Part shown: positions 6,032-11,918 of the stretch, piece after piece | Layout: every line of letters starts with the position of its first letter | How positions within the stretch are numbered: the first letter of the stretch is position 1 | Assembly: GCA_031549625.1 (NCBI GenBank) | Contig: JAVBPK010000127.1 | Coordinates: 1-11,918, forward strand | Length of the DNA: 11,918 bases | DNA from: JAISXK01 sp031549625 | GTDB taxonomy: Bacteria > Bacillota > Clostridia > Christensenellales > CAG-138 | Reading direction: 5' to 3' | Program-made: the position numbers and the translations under genes | Notes under the pieces: generated by a model | What the model was told of the DNA's origin: nothing | Databases searched by the model: none | What the model saw: only the letters and a program-made list of their open reading frames with translations

Positions 6032-8673
6032 GATTTTTCATTCTCGCTTTGCTGGATACGTTTGGCACGTTGATGCAGCTCATTTAGTGTATTTAGCGCT
6101 TCCAGAGGCGTAAGCGCGTCCACATCGATTTTGGCCAATTCTATGTATAAATCCCTTTTTTGCCCATCGGCCAACAGAGAAAGCTGCCGGGATTCTTCCG
6201 GGGATAGTTTGCCAGCTAATCCTGCCGCGGCGGAGCTGTTGATATCCGCCTGCTCCAACGCCCTTAGCAATTGTTTTGCACGCTGCAAAACGGTATCCGG
6301 CAGGCCCGCAAGGCGCGCCACCTGAACGCCAAAGCTTTTATCCGCCCCTCCACGCATGATTTTGCGTAGGAACAATATGTCTTCCCCTATTTCTTTAACG
6401 GCAATGCGGTAATTTTTTACGCCCGCCAGCCGCCCTTCCAATTCAGTCAATTCGTGATAATGGGTAGCGAACAAAGTTTTTGCGCCGCATAAGCCGGGAT
6501 CCGCTATATGCTCTATAACTGCCCACGCGATGCTCAGGCCGTCAAATGTGCTTGTCCCGCGCCCTATCTCGTCCAGTAACAGTAAACTCTGCGGTGTGGC
6601 GCCGTGGAGAATATTTGCCATTTCATTCATTTCCACCATGAATGTACTTTGCCCGGAGGCTAAATCGTCGGATGCGCCCACGCGCGTGAATATACGGTCC
6701 GTGATTGTGATATTCGCCTCATCAGACGGTACAAAGCTGCCTATATGTGCCATAAGCGTAATTAAAGCAACCTGCCGCATATAGGTGGACTTGCCCGCCA
6801 TATTGGGGCCTGTCAATATGATAAGCCTATCTTCGTTTGGATCCAGCAGCGCGTCGTTTGGGATGAACGCGTTCTTATTCGCGTATTCCACGACCGGGTG
6901 CCGGCCGTTTTTGATTTGAATGATGCCATCCGTGTTGATGCTTGGCTGGCAATACGCGTTTTCCGCTGCAACTTTCCCAAGCGATTGGTATGCATCCAAT
7001 TCCGCGATATTTGCGGCGCAATCCTGCAGCCTGCTGATAGCGCCAAACAAAGTTTCCCGTATATCCTGAAACAACCTGGTTTCCAGTGCGATTAGCTGAT
7101 CTTGCGCGCCTAATATGGTTTCTTCGAGTTCTTTTAGCGCGGGCGTCGTGTATCTTTCGGCGTTCGCCAGTGTTTGGCGGCGCTGAAAATAGTAAGGGAC
7201 AAGGTTCTGATATGATTTTGTGACCTCAATATAGTAACCAAAAACCTTGTTGTAGTTGATGCGCAGATTCTTTATGCCCGTGTTTTCCCTTTCGGCAGCT
7301 TCTAAATCGAGCAGCCATTGCCTGCCGTTTTGCGCAGCGTCCTGCAGCCGGTCTACTTCCTGGTTATACCCGGCGCGGATGATATGGCCCTCTTTGATGC
7401 TGAGCGGCGGATCGTCGACTATGGCGCGGTTTAAAAGATCCAATACATCTTCCAGAGGATCTATTCGTTCTGCGATGCCCTTCAATGTTGCAGAAGCAAA
7501 CATGCTAGCAATGGCCATAATGGCGGGCACACAGCGCAGGGATGTACGCAACGCCACGCAATCACGCGCGTGTATGGTACCGTACACGATCTTGCTGCAA
7601 AGCCGCTCGATATCGTATACGGATGAAAGCGCTTCGCAAAGCTGATCGCGGCCTCGCATATCAAGATGGATGGCAGCTACCGCGTTTTGCCTGCGCTCTA
7701 TTTCTTTTTTACTTTGTAACGGCTGCTCTATAAAAGCGCGCAACATACGCCCGCCCATAGCGGTTTGTGTTTTATCCAAAAGATATAGCAATGTATTTTT
7801 CTTGCTGCCTTCATAATGCAGGGGCTTAGTTAGTTCCAAATTTCGCCGTGTCGCCATATCGAGCAGCATATAATTCGTGCGGCATACCGTTCGTATGGCG
7901 CGGATATGCGCAAGGGCGTTTTTTTGCGTTTCCTCGAGGTAGGACATGAGCGCGCCCGCGGCGCAAATGCCATAACGCATATCGGAACAGCCGAATCCGT
8001 TCAATGACGACACCTGGAAATGGCGCAAGAGGCGCGCGGATGCCGATTTTTCTTCATACGCCCAGCCGGAGTAATTTTGAATATAATATGCGGACGACAA
8101 GCGCTTAATCAGCGACGCATGCAAGAACAGCGCATCGTTTCCCAAAATCTCCGTTGGCTGGATACGGGCCAACTCGTCCTGCAATTCTGTTAACATATCT
8201 TTGCCGTGTAATTCGCCAATATGAAAGCTGCCAGTGGAAACATCCGCGTATGCAAAGCCAAGGTGCTCTTCTTCAATAAACAGTGCTAAAATAAAATTGT
8301 TTCTGCGCTCTTCCAGCATGGATTCTTCGATGACCGTGCCCGGCGTGATGACGCGCACAACATCGCGCTCCACAAGTCCCTTGGATAAAGCAGGGTCTGT
8401 CAATTGTTCGCAAAGCGCGACCTTAAACCCCTTTTGAATCAGTTTTTGTATATATCCGTCGACTGAATGATAGGGTACGCCGCACATGGGCGCGCGCTCT
8501 TCCAGGCCACAATCACGCCCGGTGAGAACAATTTCCAGCTCACGCGAGGCAGTAAGTGCGTCCTCAAAGAACATTTCATAGAAATCACCTAACCGAAAAA
8601 AGAGCAAAGAATCCGCATACTTCTCTTTTAACGACAGATACTGCTGCATAAGCGGTGTCAACGTACCGGACAT
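6022..8673 (-). CDS. mutS: MutS, DNA mismatch recognition ATPase
   Basis: An 883-residue MutS of ordinary length. ATG 8673 was chosen as the start because GGGGAG lies 5 nt upstream; a GTG two codons earlier would overlap that site. The mismatch-wedge Phe-x-Glu motif is GDFYEMF (Phe31, Glu33). The C-terminal ABC-type ATPase has Walker A GPNMAGKST (around residue 620), Walker B LLLLDEIGRGTSTFDG (around 695-710) and the ATHYHEL switch. Near the C-terminus QLSLL matches the beta-clamp-binding motif seen in many bacterial MutS proteins. MutS binds mispairs and small loops as a dimer and recruits MutL, which is encoded next with a 10-nt overlap. The gap to the upstream ylbF-like gene (112 nt) is the longest in the operon. 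I see no strong promoter or hairpin in it, so transcription probably continues from miaB. Confidence 0.97.
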   Translation of the reverse strand: MSGTLTPLMQQYLSLKEKYADSLLFFRLGDFYEMFFEDALTASRELEIVLTGRDCGLEERAPMCGVPYHSVDGYIQKLIQKGFKVALCEQLTDPALSKGLVERDVVRVITPGTVIEESMLEERRNNFILALFIEEEHLGFAYADVSTGSFHIGELHGKDMLTELQDELARIQPTEILGNDALFLHASLIKRLSSAYYIQNYSGWAYEEKSASARLLRHFQVSSLNGFGCSDMRYGICAAGALMSYLEETQKNALAHIRAIRTVCRTNYMLLDMATRRNLELTKPLHYEGSKKNTLLYLLDKTQTAMGGRMLRAFIEQPLQSKKEIERRQNAVAAIHLDMRGRDQLCEALSSVYDIERLCSKIVYGTIHARDCVALRTSLRCVPAIMAIASMFASATLKGIAERIDPLEDVLDLLNRAIVDDPPLSIKEGHIIRAGYNQEVDRLQDAAQNGRQWLLDLEAAERENTGIKNLRINYNKVFGYYIEVTKSYQNLVPYYFQRRQTLANAERYTTPALKELEETILGAQDQLIALETRLFQDIRETLFGAISRLQDCAANIAELDAYQSLGKVAAENAYCQPSINTDGIIQIKNGRHPVVEYANKNAFIPNDALLDPNEDRLIILTGPNMAGKSTYMRQVALITLMAHIGSFVPSDEANITITDRIFTRVGASDDLASGQSTFMVEMNEMANILHGATPQSLLLLDEIGRGTSTFDGLSIAWAVIEHIADPGLCGAKTLFATHYHELTELEGRLAGVKNYRIAVKEIGEDILFLRKIMRGGADKSFGVQVARLAGLPDTVLQRAKQLLRALEQADINSSAAAGLAGKLSPEESRQLSLLADGQKRDLYIELAKIDVDALTPLEALNTLNELHQRAKRIQQSENEKSCR

Positions 8674-8785
8674 GCACACTCCCCTTTTCTATCCCCTATC
8701 CCAATGGCTGGATTGTTCCCTCTATTCAGGCTGTTGTATGTTTGCGCATTTGTTGCCCAATGATGCGGTAAATATATGCGTTTCC
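8674..8785 (-). other. Longest intergenic gap in the operon (ylbF-like to mutS)
   Basis: This stretch holds the mutS ribosome binding site (GGGGAG, complement of 8679-8684) and no convincing terminator hairpin. Weak - strand promoter-like words exist (TTGGGC and, 16 nt later, TACAAC), but both are far from consensus. An internal promoter for mutS is possible but not supported. Confidence 0.3.
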
Positions 8786-9181
8786 TTAATGCTTGCAACC
8801 CGAGCAACCAGAACAGGAACCTTGGCAGCCTTCCGACGATTCTTGCGTTTGCAGCCCGATGCAGGCCCCTATTTCCTGATTGACCATGTTCATAAGCGCT
8901 GAAAAGGCATTTTGCGCTTCCATTACGGCCATAAACAGCGGATTTTCAACTAGTTGCGCCTGCAGCAGCTCGATGTCATGCGATAACGCCGCTATCTGAA
9001 GCTTGTCCGCCTCATCTTCAGCCAGTAGATCGACCAGCTCATTCTGCTTGGCTTTAAATTCGGCTAGCGCTTCTGTGACGATCTCGTCGCTCTCTACCGC
9101 GTTTTGCGCAACAGACATGCGTATAAATTCTTCAGACTGGCTCAATGCCAATCCCAATTCCCTAGCTTTTTCTAATACCAT
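8786..9181 (-). CDS. YlbF/YmcA (RicF/RicA) family protein with C-terminal cysteine cluster
   Basis: A 131-residue, largely alpha-helical protein of the Com_YlbF family. Start ATG 9181 has AAGGAG 8 nt upstream and overlaps the end of miaB by 20 nt. In Bacillus subtilis the YlbF, YmcA and YaaT proteins form a complex that carries [4Fe-4S] clusters and works with RNase Y in mRNA maturation, affecting competence, sporulation and biofilm formation. Position between miaB and mutS matches B. subtilis ymcA, but the cysteine-rich C-terminus (C119-x3-C123-x2-C126-x2-C129, plus C107) recalls YlbF, so I do not assign one symbol. The helical core covers about residues 1-100. The cysteine cluster is consistent with metal or Fe-S binding (inference). 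A cytoplasmic location is expected. Confidence 0.87.
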   Translation of the reverse strand: MVLEKARELGLALSQSEEFIRMSVAQNAVESDEIVTEALAEFKAKQNELVDLLAEDEADKLQIAALSHDIELLQAQLVENPLFMAVMEAQNAFSALMNMVNQEIGACIGLQTQESSEGCQGSCSGCSGCKH

Positions 9182-10601
9182 TTTTATTCTCCTTTTCGAT
9201 TTGCTTTCCTATTAAGGAATTATGATGTACATCTGTTACGCGAATCATGCGATATTTGCCTATGTCCTCCTGCCCGCCAGGAAAGTACACCATTTTGAAA
9301 CAACTCAATTTCCCATATACCGTGGGTTCTGTGCCGCGTGCATCATAGCCTTCTACCAGCACTTCGCCCTCTGTATTGATGTGATGAAGATTTGTTTCCT
9401 TTGTTTTTTGTTCTTGCAGCGCGTTCAGGCGAAGCAGGCGTTCCTTTTTTAGCTCCTGCGCGATTTGGCCGCCCATTTTTGCCGCCTGTGTGCCTGTGCG
9501 CGGCGAATACATGAATGTGAACGCGGCCGCAAACCACGCCTCTTCGATCAAGGAAAGTGTGTCCTGAAAATCCGCTTCTGTTTCCCCTGGAAACCCGACG
9601 ATGATGTCCGTTGTAAGCTCAATGCCAGGCACATTGTTCCGCAGTTTTTGCACGAGGTTCATATAATGTTCGCGCGTATACCGCCTGTTCATTTCGGTTA
9701 GTATGCGATTGGAGCCGGATTGCGCGGGCAGATGGATATGCCTGCAAACGTGCTTTGCCTGCGCCATAGCCGCTATTAAATTATCGGAAAGGTCTTTGGG
9801 GTGCGACGTCATAAACCGAATACGCCGGATACCCTCTACGCAGTCCAATTCACACAGCAGTTTTGAAAAATCATAGTTCTCCTGCTCATCGTGATAGGAA
9901 TTCACATTTTGGCCCAGCAGCAATATTTCACTGTAGCCTTCTTCGGCGAGGCGCCGCGCTTCCGTTATAATATTCTTTGCGCTTCTGGAGCGTTCGCGCC
10001 CACGCACAAATGGCACGATGCAATATGTACAAAAATTGTCGCAGCCGTACATGATGTTAATACTGGCGGATACGCCAGCAATGCGTTTTGCAGGAATCCC
10101 TTCTACCACACCGCCATCGCCGCTATTTACATACAGCGGCCTCTCACCGTTTAACACATCCTGCAGGAATGACGGCAATTCATGGATGCAATCCGTACCA
10201 AATACGAGATTTACAAACGGATACCGTTTATACAGGCGCTCGGCAACTTCTTTTTGCTGCATCATGCAGCCGCATACCGCTATGATGAGCCCTGGATCCT
10301 GGTCTTTACGTTTTTTCAGCGCTCCGATATTGCCAAACACACGCTTTTCAGCATGCTCACGCACGCAGCAGGTATTAAACAGTATAAAATCGGCTTCGTT
10401 CATATCCGACGCTTCTTTATAACCGCAGCTTTCCAGCACGCCGGCAATTTTTTCGCTGTCGTGCGCATTCATTTGGCAACCATACGAAATAATATGATAC
10501 CGTAAATTTCTGCTTTCTATTTCGCTTTTAAGCGCATTGGTTATATCTATGTGCGCCACTGCTGTTGGCATTTCCTGGCGGGTTTCCAATCGTTCTTTCA
10601 T
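9162..10601 (-). CDS. miaB: MiaB, tRNA-2-methylthio-N6-dimethylallyladenosine synthase
   Basis: A radical-SAM methylthiotransferase, 479 residues from ATG 10601. It adds a methylthio group to C2 of i6A37 in tRNA, acting after MiaA. The N-terminal UPF0004 domain supplies three cysteines for one Fe-S cluster: SYGCQMN (C42), NTCCVREHA (C78) and CGCMMQ (C112). The radical-SAM CxxxCxxC is in YGCDNFCTYC (C187, C191, C194). SYNTHESIS of the domain order is completed by a C-terminal TRAM domain, about the last 65 residues. The start is uncertain. The in-frame ATG at 10703 would give 513 residues, but it sits inside the TATAAT of a good - strand promoter and has no ribosome binding site. ATG 10601 has only a weak site, but its ~40 residues before YGCQMN fit Gram-positive relatives. 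The stop overlaps the ylbF-like gene by 20 nt. Confidence 0.93.
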   Translation of the reverse strand: MKERLETRQEMPTAVAHIDITNALKSEIESRNLRYHIISYGCQMNAHDSEKIAGVLESCGYKEASDMNEADFILFNTCCVREHAEKRVFGNIGALKKRKDQDPGLIIAVCGCMMQQKEVAERLYKRYPFVNLVFGTDCIHELPSFLQDVLNGERPLYVNSGDGGVVEGIPAKRIAGVSASINIMYGCDNFCTYCIVPFVRGRERSRSAKNIITEARRLAEEGYSEILLLGQNVNSYHDEQENYDFSKLLCELDCVEGIRRIRFMTSHPKDLSDNLIAAMAQAKHVCRHIHLPAQSGSNRILTEMNRRYTREHYMNLVQKLRNNVPGIELTTDIIVGFPGETEADFQDTLSLIEEAWFAAAFTFMYSPRTGTQAAKMGGQIAQELKKERLLRLNALQEQKTKETNLHHINTEGEVLVEGYDARGTEPTVYGKLSCFKMVYFPGGQEDIGKYRMIRVTDVHHNSLIGKQIEKENKNGIRKS

Positions 10602-10701
10602 TCCATTCTTTTGTTTCTCGTCTACGGATAAAACTTCGGTTTCAGGGCGGTAAAGTCGCAAACGAGCTTTATAAACCGCTGTTCTTTTCGTAACTCTTTC
10701 C

Positions 10702-10730
10702 ATTATAACGGCTATTGCATATGCTTGCAA
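10702..10730 (-). promoter_or_regulatory. Promoter of the miaB-mutSL-miaA-hfq operon
   Basis: On the - strand: -35 TTGCAA (complement of 10725-10730), a 17-nt spacer, and a perfect -10 TATAAT (complement of 10702-10707). Transcription would start near 10695 and leave a leader of about 94 nt before the chosen miaB start. No other equally good - strand promoter is seen within the operon, so it may drive all seven genes. Confidence 0.65.
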
Positions 10731-10789
10731 GCCACACAAAAGCTAGGTAAACCGGCCTCTCTGATGTTTTGCGCACAGGAAATTCACTG

Positions 10790-10818
10790 TTGACATTTTA
10801 GAAGGCATGTTGTATATT
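10790..10818 (+). promoter_or_regulatory. Strong promoter of the tRNA cluster
   Basis: A consensus -35 TTGACA (10790-10795), a 17-nt spacer and -10 TATATT (10813-10818), as expected of a stable-RNA promoter. Transcription would begin near 10825, about 34 nt before tRNA-Pro. It points away from the miaB promoter; the two -35 elements are about 60 bp apart. Confidence 0.82.
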
Positions 10819-10858
10819 ATTAAACGTCGCCAAGCGCAAATACCTTACTTATTCGCGT

Positions 10859-10935
10859 CGGGGTGTAGCGCAGTCCGGTAGCGCACGTGCTTTGGGAGCA
10901 TGGGGCCGGGGGTTCAAATCCCTTCACCCCGACCA
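10859..10935 (+). tRNA. tRNA-Pro (TGG)
   Basis: A 77-nt cloverleaf. Acceptor CGGGGTG pairs with CACCCCG, followed by discriminator A and encoded CCA. Anticodon TGG at 10893-10895 lies in a 7-nt loop on a 5-bp stem (CGTGC/GCATG). First gene of the cluster. Confidence 0.96.
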
Positions 10936-10971
10936 AATGGGCGCCGGCATCTTGTATCCCGCGCCTTTAAC

Positions 10972-11046
10972 GGCCCCTTGGTCAAGCGGTTAAGACACCG
11001 CCCTTTCACGGCGGTAACAGGAGTTCGAGTCTCCTAGGGGTCACCA
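10972..11046 (+). tRNA. tRNA-Glu (TTC)
   Basis: A 75-nt cloverleaf. Acceptor GGCCCCT pairs with AGGGGTC (one G-U pair); CCA is encoded. Anticodon TTC at 11005-11007 on stem CCGCC/GGCGG. Confidence 0.96.
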
Positions 11047-11063
11047 TTTTCTTGTGTGCGATT

Positions 11064-11140
11064 GGGCCTTTAGCTCAGTTGGTCAGAGCAGTCGGCTCAT
11101 AACCGATCGGTCCGGGGTTCGAGTCCCTGAAGGCCCACCA
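11064..11140 (+). tRNA. tRNA with CAT anticodon (elongator Met or Ile2, not initiator)
   Basis: A 77-nt cloverleaf with acceptor GGGCCTT/AAGGCCC and encoded CCA; anticodon CAT at 11098-11100. Base 1 pairs with base 72 (G-C), and the anticodon stem lacks the three consecutive G-C pairs typical of initiators, so it is not tRNA-fMet. Elongator Met and Ile2 (lysidine-modified by TilS) cannot be separated by eye. Confidence 0.93.
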
Positions 11141-11143
11141 AAC

Positions 11144-11220
11144 GGCCCGGTAGTTCAGTTGGTTAGAATGCCAGCCTGTCACGCTGGAGGTCAGGGGTTC
11201 GAGCCCCCTCCGGGTCGCCA
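11144..11220 (+). tRNA. tRNA-Asp (GTC)
   Basis: A 77-nt cloverleaf. Acceptor GGCCCGG/CCGGGTC, discriminator G (an aspartate identity base), encoded CCA. Anticodon GTC at 11178-11180 on stem CCAGC/GCTGG. Only 3 nt separate it from the preceding tRNA. Confidence 0.96.
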
Positions 11221-11225
11221 TTCCT

Positions 11226-11301
11226 GCCTCGGTAGCTCAGCTGGTAGAGCAAGGGACTGAAAATCCCTGTGTCGGTGGTTCAAGTCCACTCTGAGGCACC
11301 A
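11226..11301 (+). tRNA. tRNA-Phe (GAA)
   Basis: A 76-nt cloverleaf. Acceptor GCCTCGG/CTGAGGC, discriminator A, encoded CCA. Anticodon GAA at 11259-11261 followed by A37 and A38, the A36-A37-A38 signature of MiaA/MiaB substrates. Confidence 0.96.
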
Positions 11302-11313
11302 GTAGACCATAGC

Positions 11314-11389
11314 GCTGGTGTCGCTCAATTGGCAGAGCAGCTGATTTGTAATCAGCAGGTTGCGGGTTCGAGTCCCATCACCAGCTCCA
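11314..11389 (+). tRNA. tRNA-Thr (TGT)
   Basis: A 76-nt cloverleaf. Acceptor GCTGGTG/CACCAGC, discriminator T, encoded CCA. Anticodon TGT at 11347-11349 on stem GCTGA/TCAGC. Confidence 0.96.
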
Positions 11390-11411
11390 TTGAAAACTTC
11401 ATACTTTACGT

Positions 11412-11496
<85 letters not shown>

Positions 11497-11504
11497 TCAT
11501 TTTT

Positions 11505-11591
11505 GCGGGAATGGCGGAATTGGCAGACGCGCACGGTTCAGGTCCGTGTGAAAGCAATTTCATGCAGGTTCAAGTCCTGTTTCCCGCACCA
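11505..11591 (+). tRNA. tRNA-Leu (CAG)
   Basis: An 87-nt class II tRNA with a long variable arm. Acceptor GCGGGAA/TTCCCGC, discriminator A, encoded CCA. Anticodon CAG at 11539-11541, followed by G37, so it is not a MiaA target. Last tRNA of the cluster. Confidence 0.96.
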
Positions 11592-11594
11592 CGT

Positions 11595-11622
11595 CGGAGC
11601 AAAGTTCGCTTTGCTCCGTTTT
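11595..11622 (+). terminator. Intrinsic terminator of the tRNA cluster
   Basis: A perfect 10-bp stem CGGAGCAAAG / CTTTGCTCCG (11595-11604, 11609-11618) closed by a TTCG tetraloop and followed by TTTT. It starts 4 nt after the tRNA-Leu CCA, as expected for the end of a tRNA operon. Confidence 0.9.
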
Positions 11623-11642
11623 CATTTCTACAGAAATGAAAA
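11619..11642. repeat. Second hairpin abutting the terminator
   Basis: TTTTCATTTCT (11619-11629) and AGAAATGAAAA (11632-11642) are perfect 11-nt inverted arms with 2 nt between them. The left arm includes the T-tract of the preceding terminator, so the two hairpins share bases. Confidence 0.7.
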
Positions 11643-11645
11643 CTG

Positions 11646-11820
11646 CGCCCGCTTCCTTGCTCCTCCTTTTCCGCAAAAAGGCACGCCTGCTCGTCGGCTA
11701 CCGGCTTGTAAACGCGCCGGCTTACGCCTCCTCGCGCTACCACCTTTTTGCGGGGGCGGAGGCGAACGCCGCCTGTGGCGGAAAAAGAGAGCCGGAAGCC
11801 CAGTGAGCAAGGAAGGGGCG
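11646..11820. repeat. Palindromic GC-rich repeat element, possibly MITE-like
   Basis: The ends are imperfect inverted repeats: 11646-11662 against 11805-11820, with an exact 11-bp core (CTTCCTTGCTC at 11652-11662, complement at 11805-11815) and a 1-nt indel beyond it. Further inverted pairs lie inside: CCGCAAAAAGG (11671-11681) with CCTTTTTGCGG (11743-11753), and CCGCC-TGT-GGCGG (11769-11781). No credible gene is present: the open frames here are Arg/Pro/Gly-rich and have no ribosome binding site. The structure fits an interspersed non-coding repeat or a MITE-like element. Its family is unknown to me. Confidence 0.5.
11661..11693. repeat. 33-nt direct repeat, copy 1
   Basis: Begins TCCTCCTTTTCCGCAAAAAG; identical to 11886-11918 at 32 of 33 positions (the difference is T at 11688 against A at 11913). 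It contains a small hairpin, CCTTTT-CCGCA-AAAAGG (11665-11681). Confidence 0.85.
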
Positions 11821-11885
11821 TGAGCTGCAGCGAGCGGGCCGACCATTCGAACTGAGGGCGGGTTAACTACCAAAGTTCGGTTTGA

Positions 11886-11918
11886 TCCTCCTTTTCCGCA
11901 AAAAGGCACGCCAGCTCG
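11886..11918. repeat. 33-nt direct repeat, copy 2 (runs off the right edge)
   Basis: A second copy of the 11661-11693 segment, cut by the window end, so the repeat may be longer. Just before it, AAAGTTCGGTTTG (11872-11884) matches 12 of 13 bases of AAAGTTCGCTTTG in the tRNA terminator hairpin (11602-11614), so more than the 33 nt may be shared, with different spacing. The stretch between the two elements (11821-11871) shows nothing I can name. Confidence 0.8.

Noticed and set aside
8674..8679. GTG start for mutS two codons upstream
   Set aside because: It would overlap the GGGGAG site, which is placed correctly for ATG 8673.
10936..10971. GGCGC/GCGCC inverted repeat between tRNA-Pro and tRNA-Glu
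   Set aside because: Five base pairs with a long loop inside a co-transcribed tRNA cluster; likely chance.
11628..11909. 93-residue - strand open frame rich in Arg, Pro and Gly
   Set aside because: It lies in the palindromic repeat region; its repeated PFCGKGG comes from the 33-nt DNA repeat, and no ribosome binding site is seen.
11661..11918. CRISPR array
   Set aside because: Only two copies of the repeat, 225 bp apart, with no regular spacers and no cas genes.

Overview
The window looks like chromosomal DNA from a member of the Clostridia (Bacillota) with fairly balanced base composition. The evidence is the gene order miaB - YlbF/YmcA family - mutS - mutL - miaA - hfq - YnbB-type PLP enzyme, the AGGAG/GGGGAG-type ribosome binding sites, a Gram-positive-type LexA box, an endonuclease-type MutL, and a dense tRNA cluster with encoded CCA ends. 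The lineage within Clostridia cannot be fixed by reading alone.

Left part (1-1450): the C-terminal end of a tyrosine recombinase enters from the left edge on the + strand. Convergent with it is a small gene on the - strand for a cysteine-rich, acidic protein of unknown function. That gene is divergent from lexA (+). The shared intergenic region holds an SOS box that overlaps the lexA -35 element, an extended -10 element, and a separate palindrome.

Middle part (1459-10730): a compact - strand operon runs from a recognisable promoter at 10702-10730 through miaB, a YlbF/YmcA-family gene, mutS, mutL, miaA, hfq and a YnbB-type ('aluminium resistance') PLP enzyme. Most junctions overlap or nearly touch (miaB/ylbF-like 20 nt, mutS/mutL 10 nt, miaA/hfq 50 nt, hfq/PLP enzyme 2-nt gap); mutL-miaA (55 nt) and ylbF-like-mutS (112 nt) have real gaps. 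The operon links post-replicative mismatch repair (MutS, MutL) with tRNA A37 modification (MiaA, MiaB) and RNA regulation (Hfq, YlbF family). It runs head-on into lexA with only 8 nt between the stop codons.

Right part (10790-11622): a promoter with a consensus -35 and a 17-nt spacer drives eight tRNA genes on the + strand (Pro-TGG, Glu-TTC, CAT, Asp-GTC, Phe-GAA, Thr-TGT, Tyr-GTA, Leu-CAG), closed by a strong intrinsic terminator. Two of these tRNAs, Phe and Tyr, carry the A36-A37-A38 signature used by MiaA and then MiaB, which are encoded next door on the other strand. The last ~275 bp hold no credible gene. They contain a GC-rich, highly palindromic repeat with imperfect terminal inverted repeats, and a 33-nt segment of it recurs at the right edge.

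I see no CRISPR array and no defence or other clearly novel system. The most open questions are the cysteine-rich partner of lexA, the terminal repeat element, and the overlapping layout of the operon.
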